Origin: Helicoverpa zea
Lineage: Eukaryota > Arthropoda > Insecta > Lepidoptera > Noctuidae
Direction: 5' to 3'
Assembly (NCBI RefSeq): GCF_022581195.2
Contig: NC_061465.1
Span: 12,693,948-12,757,947 of the forward strand
Length of the DNA stretch: 64,000 bases
Shown here: positions 22,901-34,900 of the stretch, piece by piece
Layout: each line of letters begins with the position of its first letter
Numbering within the stretch: the first letter of the stretch is position 1
Position numbers and translations under genes: made by a program
Notes under the pieces: model-generated
What the model saw: only the letters and a program-made list of their open reading frames with translations
Databases searched by the model: none
Told to the model about the DNA's origin: nothing

Positions 22901-25900
22901 ACCATATCCGCCAGAATCCTACGATCATGCAGAGAAGACAGTCCAAAATGATTCATACGAAGCGTGTAGTCAGCTCTGTTGGGGCAGCTATTATCCCTGA
23001 ACCGTAAGTACCGTGTAAAGCTTCGTTGAAGCCATTCGATTCTGTCCGAGTGAATGCTGTACATTGGATTCCAGACCGAGGAAGCATATTCCAACGTGCT
23101 ACGAACAAGGCTATTAAACAGAGTTTTTAACACTGCAGTGCCTTTAAACTCTTTGCACGCTCTTTTAATAAAACCTGCCATTTTAGCAGCTTTCACGGTA
23201 ATGCTGTCAAAGTGAGAAGTAAAAGACAGGTTATGTCTTTCCTGACCGTGTACCGTTTACGTCCCCACTGTCCATGCCAGACACATTGGTTGAACAGGCA
23301 AACTGTGTAAGCAAACAATCTCACGCATTAGTAATATGTATGCTTGGATGAATATTGCTTGCTTGATTTTCATGTCCAAGCTCCCATAATAATAATTAAT
23401 AGGAACAAATATAATGACCACCATAAAATGCTTTGATACCCTTAGTTTTGTAACCAGAAATATCTACTGAACACCAGAAAAATAAAGTCTAAAAATGTAA
23501 TAGTACCAGCTATTTTAGTCACGACTTCACTTTAAATTGTATTCGACCACCAAATTTAGTAAATGATCACCAACTCTTGACGACCAAATTAATGTATTAT
23601 TTTTGCCTAAATAAGTCACTGTAATTGCCATAAAATGTAGGCTTATTACCAAATAAAGTGTGGTGACCTACCTCTTTCGCCACTTATTGGTACTGGCCGG
23701 CTGGTTTGGCAGCTACGTTCGTAAAAATGAAGACTTGTCAAACCAGTCGGCAGTCGGTTTTTTCTCTTTGGTAGGAAGAAAATGTATATTTTTATTGTCT
23801 CAATTTATCTTGTAAATATTATGTAAATATATCGATGTAAATACCAAACCCATTTATATTTCTTCCTACATTTGGTGACCCCGTCTGAGCACGACAACAA
23901 TGTCGATCAGCAAAGCCGACGTTGACGGTGCTGAGACTAGCAAAGTCGGCATCGACGCTGCGGAGGCATGCCGCGTGGGCGTGCGAGTTCCACCGTTTTA
24001 CCCTGAGAAGCCGGCGCTTTGGTTCGCGCAGATGGACGCGCAATTCGCGCTGGCGAACATCAAAACCGACGAGACGAAATACTTCTACGTCACGGGTCAC
24101 CTCGACCCGAAATACGCCGACGTCGTCGAAGACATAATCGCCAACCCGCCCGCCAGCGATAAGTATGAAAAGCTCAAGGCCGAGCTCATCAAGAGGCAGT
24201 CAGCTTCACGCGAGGAGAAGGTGAAGCAGCTTCTCATGCACGAGGAGCTCGGCGACCGGAAGCCGTCGCAGTTTTACCGGCACCTCCTCAACCTCGCCGG
24301 TCCAGGTGTTCCCGAGGAGTTTCTGCGGACGATGTGGACGAGCCGTCTGCCAGCAGGTACGCAGACCATAGTGGCGTCGCAATCCAAGCTGGACTTGGCC
24401 GAGCTGGCCGAGTTAGCGGACCGTATCCACGTCATCACCGGTCCCGCGCAGGTGGCATCAACAGCTGCCGTCGCCACTGCACCGTCGTCGTCCACCAGCG
24501 GTCTGCACGCCGAGATCGCCGCGCTAAACCGGCAGATGCAGAAGATGGCGCTCAAGCTCGAGAGGTTATCCCGCAACAGAAGCCGTTCCCGTAGTCGCTC
24601 ACGTCACCGGTCCAGCTCCAGAAGATCGCAGTGCTGGTACCACCAGCGGTTCGGTGATAACGCTAAGAAGTGTATTAAACCGTGCGACTACACAACGTCG
24701 GGAAATGCGCGGGGCAATCTGTGATGGCGGCCGATGATTGTCCGAGCGCTGGTCGCCTCTTCGTCACCGACCAAAGGTTGAAGATACAGTTTTTGGTTGA
24801 CACCGGCAGCGACCTCAGTGTATACCCCCGGTCGGCGATTCCGCGACGATTAGGAAAAACAGAGTATGAACTGCGTGCAGCAAACGGCACTGTGATAAAC
24901 ACTTACGGTTTTGTGAGCTTAACATTAAACCTAGGGTTGCGCCGCGACTTCGCCTGGCGATTTATTGTTGCAGACGTTACAAGGGCGATAATAGGTGTGG
25001 ATTTTTTGTCTTATTATAATTTGGTTGTCGATTGCAGGAACCAACGCCTCATCGACAACCATACTACGCTCTCCACCCCGGCGTCGCCTGTCCGCCGCTC
25101 TGATGATGTGTCTTCGGTGAGGGTGAGTCTCGGTGATTCCGCGTTTACACACATACTGCGGGAATATCCCGACATCACTCGACCTCGCGGCATACACGAC
25201 ACATCCAAACACAATACAGTACACCACATTCGTACTACGCCAGGGCCACCAGTATCTTCATCCCCACGCAGATTAGCACCGGACAAATTAAAAATTGCGA
25301 AGGCTGAGTTTGATGACATGTTGCGGTCCGGTATCTGCCGTTTATCCGAGTCACCGTGGTCGTCGCCTCTTCACCTCGTTCCTAAAAAGGGCAATAGATG
25401 GCGCCCTTGTGGCGACTACAGGATGCTGAACGCACGCACTGTCCCGGATCAATACCCTATCCGGCACATCCAGGACTTCGCGCACAGCTTGTCTGGCTGT
25501 ACCATCTTCTCGCAGATTGACCTAGTTAAGGCTTATAACCAGATTCCAGTGCATCCGGATGACATCCCGAAGACTGCGATCACGACTCCGTTCGGGCTTT
25601 TCGAATTTCCGTTCATGACGTTCGGGCTTCGAAATGCCGCACAGACGTTTCAGCGCTTCGTGGATGAGATGCTCAGGGGTTTGGACTTTACATACGCATA
25701 TCTTGACGATTTTTTGGTGTTCTCGAAAGACCAAAAGACGCACGAGCTGCACCTGCGTCAGCTGTTCACCAGACTGCGAGAGTATGGTATGGTCATCAAC
25801 AGTGCTAAGTGCGTCTTTGGTGCGTCGGAGGTTAATTTTTTAGGGTATCACATCTCTTCCAAAGGGACGAGACCGTTGCCTGCCAAAGTTGAGGCTGTCC

Positions 25901-28900
25901 AGAATTTTCCTGAGCCAAAAACGGTCAGGGAGCTGCGCAGATTCCTCGGGATGCTAAATTTCTACCGCAGGTTCATCCCGAATGCCGCAGCCTGTCAAGC
26001 ACCTCTCAACAGCCTGCTCTCCGACTCCGTGAAGGGTTCGCACCCTGTCAATTTCACAGCGGACCAACGTGAGGCGTTCCAGGGCTGCAAGGACAGTCTG
26101 TGTCGAGCAGCACTGTTGGCGCATCCTGACTGCACCGCCAAGATGGCGCTGGTCACGGATGCGTCTGACAAGGCTATAGGTGCAGTTCTACAGCAGCGTA
26201 CCGGAGGAGCATGGGAGCCTCTGGCATTCTTTTCCAGGAAGCTGAGCGACGCGCAGGTTAAGTACTCTCCTTACGACCGTGAACTGCTCGCTATTTACGA
26301 GAGCGTGAAGTACTTCAGGCATATGCTGGAGGCTCGTGACTTCGTGATCTACACGGACCACAAACCTCTCACATTCGCCTTCACCTCTCGTAAAGAAAAC
26401 TGTTCCCCACGACAGTTCCGTCACCTGGACCTGATTGCTCAGTTCACTACTGACATCAGGCACATCTCCGGGAAGGATAATGTCGTGGCGGATACCCTTT
26501 CGCGGGTTGAGGAGATTACTCAACCTGTGCCCGTCGAGAGGATCGCTGCAGCACAAGAAGATGACCAGGAGCTGCAGCAGCTGCTCGCCGGGGACAACTC
26601 ACTGCGTCTGCAGTTGGTTAGCGTCCCAGGTTCACAACAGCAGCTGTACTGCGACCTCAGCAGCGGCACGCCTAGACCTTTTGTACCCAAGGAGCTGCGC
26701 AGGTCAATTTTTCTCAGCCTGCACTCCTTGAGTCACCCTGGTACTAAGGCGTCTGCCAGGCTGATTGCAGCCCGCTATGTGTGGCCTGGGGTTAGGAAGG
26801 ACTGTCGTAACTGGGCTCAGAGTTGTCTGGCTTGCCAGCGCTCTAAAACCACACGGCACGTCTCTGCACCACTGCAGACCTTTAAGTTGCCCCAGGCGAG
26901 ATTTGCCTTCATCCACATTGACCTCATAGGACCTTTGCCGCTGTGTCAAGGTTTCCGGTATTGTCTCACCGCCGTCGATCGCTTTACGCGATGGCCTGAG
27001 GCAATACCCCTGGCAGACATCACTGCAGAAACCGTGGCAAAGGCCTTACTGGGTGGATGGATTGCCCGATTCGGCTGCCCATCGGATATCGTTACCGATA
27101 GAGGTAGGCAGTTCGAATCGGCCCTCTTTAAGTGCCTATCCGGCATTGCTGGCTTTCAGCATCGTAGGACCACTGCCTACCATCCAGCCTGCAACGGACT
27201 GGTGGAGCGATTCCACCGTCAACTGAAGGCTGCAATCACCTGCCACGCAGGCAGCAGTTGGGTGGAATCTCTTCCACTTGTGCTGTTAGGAGTGCGCAGT
27301 GCCTTCAAGGAAGACGTACAGGCTTCCGCTGCCGAGTTAGTGTTCGGCCAGCCACTGCGCCTTCCAGGCGAGTTCTTCGACCCGCGGGTCGAGGAAACGG
27401 TCGACATGACCGATTACCTTTCTAGGCTTCGGAGTATTGTCCGGAGTTTGCAGCCAGCACCAGCAGTCAGACACAACAGCCGCTTCAAGACATTTGTCTT
27501 CAAGGAGCTGGCTACAGCCATGCACGTGTTCCTTAGGGACTGCACTGCTGGTGGTGGTCTGAAACCGGCATACTCTGGACCTCACAAGGTGCTCGAACGA
27601 GGTGACAAGGTGTTCAAACTACTGGTGAACGGTAAACAGGTCACAGTATCGATAGACCGCATCAAGCCGGCCTTCATACTGCGTGACCCTGACACCACAG
27701 CACACTCACCACACAACACTATCGCACATAACTCACCACAGTCACCACTCGACAATAACACTCATCACTACTCACCTGACGCGGATAACCGAGGCTTACC
27801 TTCGGCTGACGATGGCGTCATCAGAACGACGCGGTCAGGACGTCGCGTCCACTTCCCAGCTTATTATCGCCCTTGAAGGTCTCTGGGGGGGGGTGATGTG
27901 GTGACCTACCTCTTTCGCCACTTATTGGTACTGGCCGGCTGGTTTGGCAGCTACGTTCGTAAAAATGAAGACTTGTCAAACCAGTCGGCAGTCGGTTTTT
28001 TCTCTTTGGTAGGAAGAAAATGTATATTTTTATTGTCTCAATTTATCTTGTAAATATTATGTAAATATATCGATGTAAATACCAAACCCATTTATATTTC
28101 TTCCTACAAAAGTATCATGATGCCATAATAAGTTATGTGTCCGGCTTGCAATGCATGCGTGAGAGTGTCAGTATGACGAGTGACAGGGGAAAATGGAAGA
28201 AAATGACATATTGCGCCGACCCCAAGTAAAATTGAGAACAGGGCAGGAGAAAGAAGAAGAAGAATGTGTTTCTCAATACACTCCCTCGAAAACACACTCT
28301 TATCGCACTGTTTACAGGCATGCAATAGACAATTTTCCACCCTAGTGCAGGAAAAGGGTCCCCATAATGTTATTACATTTATTAACTTTGATTATCATTT
28401 TATATTAAAACGCTGGTATAATTTTGATGATCATTTACTACTTTTGGGATAACAATGATTTATTTGGACTCATTTTGCTTAAATAGGATAGCAGAATTTA
28501 AAAACTTTGGTTATAATCTTACTTTAAAATGGTGGTTTAATTTTGGTGATCATTTACTATTTTTGGCTTACGTATGATTTATTTTGGAATAATTTCACTT
28601 AAATAGGATAGCAAAGTGTTAAAACTTTGGTTATAGTTTTACATTAAAATGCGAGTTTCATTTTGGTGATCATTTACTATTTTTGTCTGCTATTTGTTAC
28701 TATATCTGGTGATCAGTTAAACATAAGCCATAATTAATTGAGAAACTAGTGCCATCCCTACATTCACATATCTTACGCGCCAAATGATATTTTGCAAACC
28801 GTGTAGTGTTCGCAGTTCGTCACAAAGTATAGAAAAACGATTCATCGGTATTTCAAGGATGTTCGGACAAACGTACGTGCGGCCTTACTAAGCTTAAATA

Positions 28901-31900
28901 ACTCTCCGTTTGAGAGTATAACGTGGCACAACAGCGCTCGGCGTTTCGTCTCAAGAGGCAGCTTTACATTCCGGCGCAAGGAGTAGGTACTTCCTTTGCA
29001 GCAGTCAGTTAAATGATATAATGCGACACATTAGTAATGTGTCGGTTCGTGAGCGCTTTGTTCATTGGCCACTTCCTCTGATCGCTTGAGCTGCGGCCAC
29101 TGCCACCCACGCACCACTTTCAGCTTTGGTTCACCTCCCCTTCAAACTGCATGTTTGATTGCATATCCTATATAAAGAAATGGCTTCCCGCTTTCTTTAA
29201 GTAGGTATCCTGAGTGTAGCGCCGATCGCGACTATGTTGAGGGCGGGAAGTTCTCATGGGCATCCTCGGAAGCGCGGCGTGCCGGACGCTTAGCTTACCG
29301 ACTAAAACCACTCCGGTGTGCTACATATTTTTATGAAATACTTTCGTCGTGAAACACTTTGGGAATAATTTTTGGATGAACTTGGGAATAACCTCAATAT
29401 GGGTGTGGAAACGTGCCTGACATGACTGGAAAAAGGTACTTACGGTACCTATATATACATACATGGGGCCAAAGACGAGAGCTCCGTTTTTTTTTGCACC
29501 ATATAGTCTCTGAAACCATTGAACTGATTTGAAACTGATTTTCACTGTTGGGAAGCTACATTAGCCCAATTCTGGCGCCCACCTCTCGCGCACTCGGATA
29601 AAATAAAAAGTAACCACATAATTAAATATATTTTTTAAATAAACCAGTGGTCAGCTAGAGTTTCTAGAGAACGCGCTAAGCGTTCATCAGCCAACCAAAT
29701 ACCATAATTTTCAGTTTTATGATTAGTAGATAGGTATTAATTAACTGCGTACAGAAAGAGGAAAATCTAAACAAATAATACTAATTAATTGAAATGTAGA
29801 TTTAATTATGATCACACGCACACCTGGTTTTCATGGCCTTTTAAATAACAGTTACAGAATATGGATACCTACATTTAATAGTACAGTTCTCGCCAATGTT
29901 GATAGCGGCTCGTAACTATTTACCAACACGTGTGGGGCTCAAACTCTAAGGGCCTCCGATGTTGGGTTTGTGGGCGGGCAGTATCGCTACCGGCTGGCAC
30001 GTCGTTCTTACGCCTCCTAAGAGACAACAGACCTATGAAGGCGGCGTGCGTTGTTCCATGCGCTTCTTAGAGAGAGTCAGCAAACCCCAGTTCTGAGTCT
30101 CAGTCTGACACTCCCTTACGATGTAACAACAGCGGGAGGGTATCTGATGATCTCCAAAAAATATTATAAATATATAATTAGTAAAAGAGTTTTTTACGTC
30201 TCGTTCGGTGAGCATGAGCGGAAGCATTATCTTACCCTGTTCATGTGAGTGTTGACTTGTTCAAGTGTTGGAATTTAAAAATATCTGTATTCCACAATTT
30301 CTGTGATTGAAATAAATGGTACTATGAGGTGAGACGGATGTGAACTGAGCAATCATTAAAAACGTACTCAGTTTTCAGGTCACGCCTGGTTAGTTTTCAC
30401 TACATGGTTATAAAGTTATAAATTCATACGAAGGTGTTCACGGTCACAAAGTAAGACCTTTGACACGATATAAGGATGAGTAACCAACCCAAAAGGCGTC
30501 TTCCGGTTGGTAAAGCCTATCTTGGGTCATTAAACTTTTTAACTGTTGTTTTTATACACGGACTTGCAGTGACACAATTACATCAAAATCGGTAACCTAG
30601 GTATTACCCATGTTAACAGTTTTCTAATATTATTAAAATGGTTTGATAGATCAGCGGTTCCCGAATTCATTGGCGTCGGAACCCTTTTTGTTTCACCATT
30701 TTCCGGCGGAACCCTAGCTTAGGTAAGAAGTATATAGCGCACCAAAAACATACCTACCGGAATGTTTAATATGGTATACATTCAATATGGTTGGAGACAT
30801 ACTCAGTGGCGTAGCGTGGCAGTTTACCTCCCGGGGAAGAAGAAAATTTAGCCGCCCTTGACTGTAGGTACCTATTATGTAAATAGTTTTCAGTTCAAAG
30901 ACTGACAAAGTAAACGCAAAAAGGATCTGGGTATTTTAAAGGTGCGAGCGGAGCGGGCCCCTGTGATGTTTACTAATATTATAAATGCGAAAGTAACCGT
31001 CTGTTTGTCTGTCTGTTACGCTTTCACGTCTAAACAGCTGAACTGATTTTAATAAAATTTGGTACAGAGATAGAGTTAACCTTGAGAAAGAACATAGGAT
31101 ACTTTTTATCATTTCATTTCATTTTATTCTTTATTGCACACTAAAAAGTAAATACAAAAGGAATGCAGACAGTTAGGGCCTATGCACACCACGTTTTTTA
31201 AACGCGCTGTCGACGCGCGTCGCCGGCGCGTTTTTATCCTGCAGAGCAGTTTGTTGTCGTATGTATCGATACAAACGCGCGGCACCGGCGCGTCTGTATC
31301 GATACAAACGCGCGTTTGCATCGCGTCTGTATCGCTACACACGCGCGTCTGTATGTATACAGGTGTGCAAAGGTCTACAGGCTGCGTCTGACTTGCGCGC
31401 GTATCGCGTCTGTATCGCTACAAACGCGCGTCGACGGCGCGTTTAAAAAACGTGGTGTGCATAGGCCCTTATGTACAACGGCGAGCTTAACCCAGAATTG
31501 GGTTCTCTTACAGCCAACCCGGACTTTTGGAGGGTTCTCTTGGAAACGCGATATAACCGAACTCTACGTGGGCGAAGCCGCAGGCAGAAGCTAGTAGATC
31601 ATATTTATTTTTATAGAAATCGCGAAAAGAACGCCCATTTCCAAACATTCTATGAAGCTATATGAACAAAATAGAAACCGACTTCACCAAGTTAACGTCA
31701 GGATCGCTGTCACTCCTCTCGCCGATACACTCCTCTCGAAATAAGTTGCTACCAATTGCTACCCTCGTGATTTTGAAGATATTCAGCATCGGAAAGTGAC
31801 AGGCGAGTGGGTAAAGAGCCAACTCTTGGTTATGAGGGCGTGGGTTCGATTCCAGGTCAGGCAAGTACCAATGCGACTTTTCTAAGTTTGTATAATGTAC

Positions 31901-34900
31901 TTTCTAAGTAATTGTTGTAATGAATATTTTATATCAGTAATCACTGATCGATTGGCAATGCAATCGTTAGCGGCAAACGCTGCTACAGAGTGAAATAGTT
32001 AATGTGGCTGGGGTGGGTGGTGGCGGGCGCCTGCCGATGACATACGCGCCCGGGCGCAGTCTGCCGGCCGCGACACATGTGCTGCGCAACTGTCGAGCTG
32101 CCTACTTACATGTTTCTTACACTTCCTGCTCTAGTTCAATCCGCCGGTTCACAGAATCACATCAATGGTAGGTACCTTATATCTCAACTTTTTACATTTT
32201 CTTAATCAAGAGTAATCTTTTGCAAAAAAATGGTGTTTATTTTTGTTAAACATGCATTTTTGTCCAGCTTGTGATGGTCTTAAAGGTCCCTGTTCTTGTA
32301 ACTCTTCCACTGGTATAATTGAGCTTGGCAGCTTTACTATTACAATAATAATACTTATGCTAATATGAGACTACATGAGGAGTAGCTCCATTACTTGAGG
32401 ACACACTTCACAATACATTTAATGTGGCTCGCGTCACTGAATGCCTATTGAATATGTAGCGCAATTTGTATTGTTTTAACCGAAAATGTTAACCATAAGT
32501 AACAATATGATGATTAATAGCGTAGACTTCCTCGTGTGAGGTTATTATTTATAACGTTATACTAGATATGTGTTCGCTGATTTATCTATAAGTACTGTTA
32601 TTATAAAGAGGAAAAATTTGTATTCTGCGAGTAACAGACTGAATTTTATCCCGGTACGGACAGTAGTTCCCACAGGACGCGAGTGAAACCACGGGAAAAC
32701 GGCTAGAACGATTAAGTTGACTCATACACTATCAATTGTTTTCGTGCAACAATGTTGACATGCGTGGCTCTCGCGGTTTGAAATCTTATGGCCATGGTGG
32801 CTCCTAATTTACAATAATTCCACATTATCTACTCTAACTGCAAAACACAAAAGGGATAGATTTATATTTCTATAATAACTGCTGGGTCGAGTTCAGAAAT
32901 TCTCTCAACATTGGAATCCCTGTTTTAGTAACTAGGCTATACATGCAGTTATGAGAAGTAGTTATCCTCCAGAAGCGAGTAAAACCGCGAAAGAGTTGTA
33001 GTACCTACGGTATAATTTATGGCTTATGTTTAACTGATCACCAGATATAGTAACAAATAGCAGACAAAAATAGTAAATGATCACCAAAATGAAACTCGCA
33101 TTTTAATGTAAAACTATAACCAAAGTTTTAACACTTTGCTATCCTATTTAAGTGAAATTACTCCAAAATAAATCATGCGTAAGCCAAAAATAGTAAATGA
33201 TCACCAAAATTAAACCACCATTTTAAAGTAAGATTATAACCAGTTTTTAAATTCTGCTATCCTATTTAAGCAAAATGAGTCCAAATAAATCGTTGTTATC
33301 CCAAAAGTAGTAAATGATCATCAAAATTATACCAGCGTTTTAATATAAAATGATAATCAAAGTTTTTACATCTTGCTATCCTGTTTAAGTAAACTGACTC
33401 CAAAAAAATAAGTTCGGCCTGATACAATAAATGTAATAACATTATGGGGACCCTTTTCCTGCACTAGGGTGGAAAATTGTCTATTGCATGCCTCTAAACA
33501 GTGCGATAAGAGTGTCTTTTCGAGGGAGTGTATTGAGAAACACATTCTTCTTCTTCTTTCTCCTGCCCTGTTCCCAATTTTACTTGGGGTCGGCGCAATC
33601 TGTCATTTTCTTCCATTTTCCCCTGTCACTCGTCATACTGACACTCACGCATGCATTGCAAGCCGGACACATAACTTAATATGACGTCATAATACTTTAT
33701 TTGGTAATAAGCCTACATATTATGGCAATCACAGTGACTTATTTAGGCAAAAATAATACATTAATTTGGTCGTCAAGAGTTGGTGATCATTTACTAAATT
33801 TGGTGGTCGAATACAATTTAAAGTGAAGTCGTGATTAAAATAGCTGGTACTATTACATTTTTAGACTTTATTTTTCTGGTGTTCAGTAGATATTTCTGGT
33901 TACAAAACTAAGGGTATCAAAGCATTTTATGGTGGTCATTATATTTGTTCCCATAATTTATTGCATGACTCTTTTGGCTATTCATCTGGTCAAGTGGTGA
34001 GAATCTGTCGCTGTCACTGACCATACCATATTGTGTGACCGTCACAGTGCTGATAAATAATGTCTGTTTTTCGGGATGTTTTGAATAGTATTGAAAGCGC
34101 AATACTTAAGATGCGCTAAAGCTCGTGTCTGGGCGCGATGGTGTTGTGCTATGTGTGAATCAGAGGCGGGCGGCCGGCGCCGGCGCTATATTTAGCGCGC
34201 GCCGCCTGTGCGCCGCCGCCGCCGTCGCCGGCTGCCACTGCCCTCTGTCCGCACCCCGACTCAAACTGGCTTGCTCGTACGCCAAGCATCACGCACAGAG
34301 GGCGCTGCGTGCCTACTTTCCTCTTCAATATCCTCAAACAAGCGCTATGCACAAGTTGGGATGAAAAACGTCGAAAACGAAAATTGATAGTAAATATCGT
34401 GCCCCATATCTAATGCACATGTATAACCTACCCCTACTTACCTACCGACATGCGAGAGATAGCGTGAGGGACTCAGTACTTGGGACAGCCGCGCCGCGCC
34501 GCCCTCTTCAAACGCCAGCGAGCCACGAGCCTCCTCGCCACACGCAACCAAATAAACTAAATTACTATCCAATCATTTTATTGATGATGATGATGTCCTC
34601 CTAGCCGATTATCGGCTACGGCGGCTGTTCTCATGTAAGGAGATTAGCCAAGTGCGCAGGACATATTATAGTGCACGAGCATTTGCGCAGACACAGGTGC
34701 ACTCACTATTCCTTAACTCTCATAGCCCGATGGGACGGTAATCCGACACGACCGGAGAGAGATCAGGCGCAGGACCGACTCATCATTTTATTACGATTAT
34801 ATTAACTTATGTTTGCTTACAATCTCTAGTATCCTCTGCTCTGTATGCCAATGGAAGAACTTACTTAGCTGTAAGAAAATAACTAATAATAATAATCTAA

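Larger units (their letters stand above)
23659..28108 (+). mobile_element. complete Ty3/Gypsy LTR retrotransposon
   Basis: Two 212-bp LTRs (23659-23870 and 27897-28108), TG...CA bounded and identical as far as I can read. They are flanked by a 4-bp duplication AAAG (23655-23658, 28109-28112). A likely primer-binding site follows the 5' LTR (TTTGGTGACCCCGTCTGAGC). A G-run (CTCTGGGGGGGGGTGATG) before the 3' LTR is the polypurine-tract candidate. Gag and Pol are intact and overlap; no env. Identical LTRs point to a very young insertion that may still be mobile. Confidence 0.93.
23401..28729 (-). mobile_element. composite element X, copy 2, split by a Gypsy element
   Basis: Reverse-oriented copy. 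A 9-bp duplication ATAATTAAT (23392-23400, 28730-28738) flanks AGGAACAAATATAATGACCA... and ...AGTTAAACATAAGCC. Removing the LTR element at 23659-28108 with one copy of its AAAG duplication leaves ~875 bases that align to copies 1 and 3, including the RTE tail (~28140-28260). Confidence 0.82.

Noticed and set aside
29321..29545. 74-codon minus-strand open frame
   Set aside because: No motif, no splice support, AT-rich composition.
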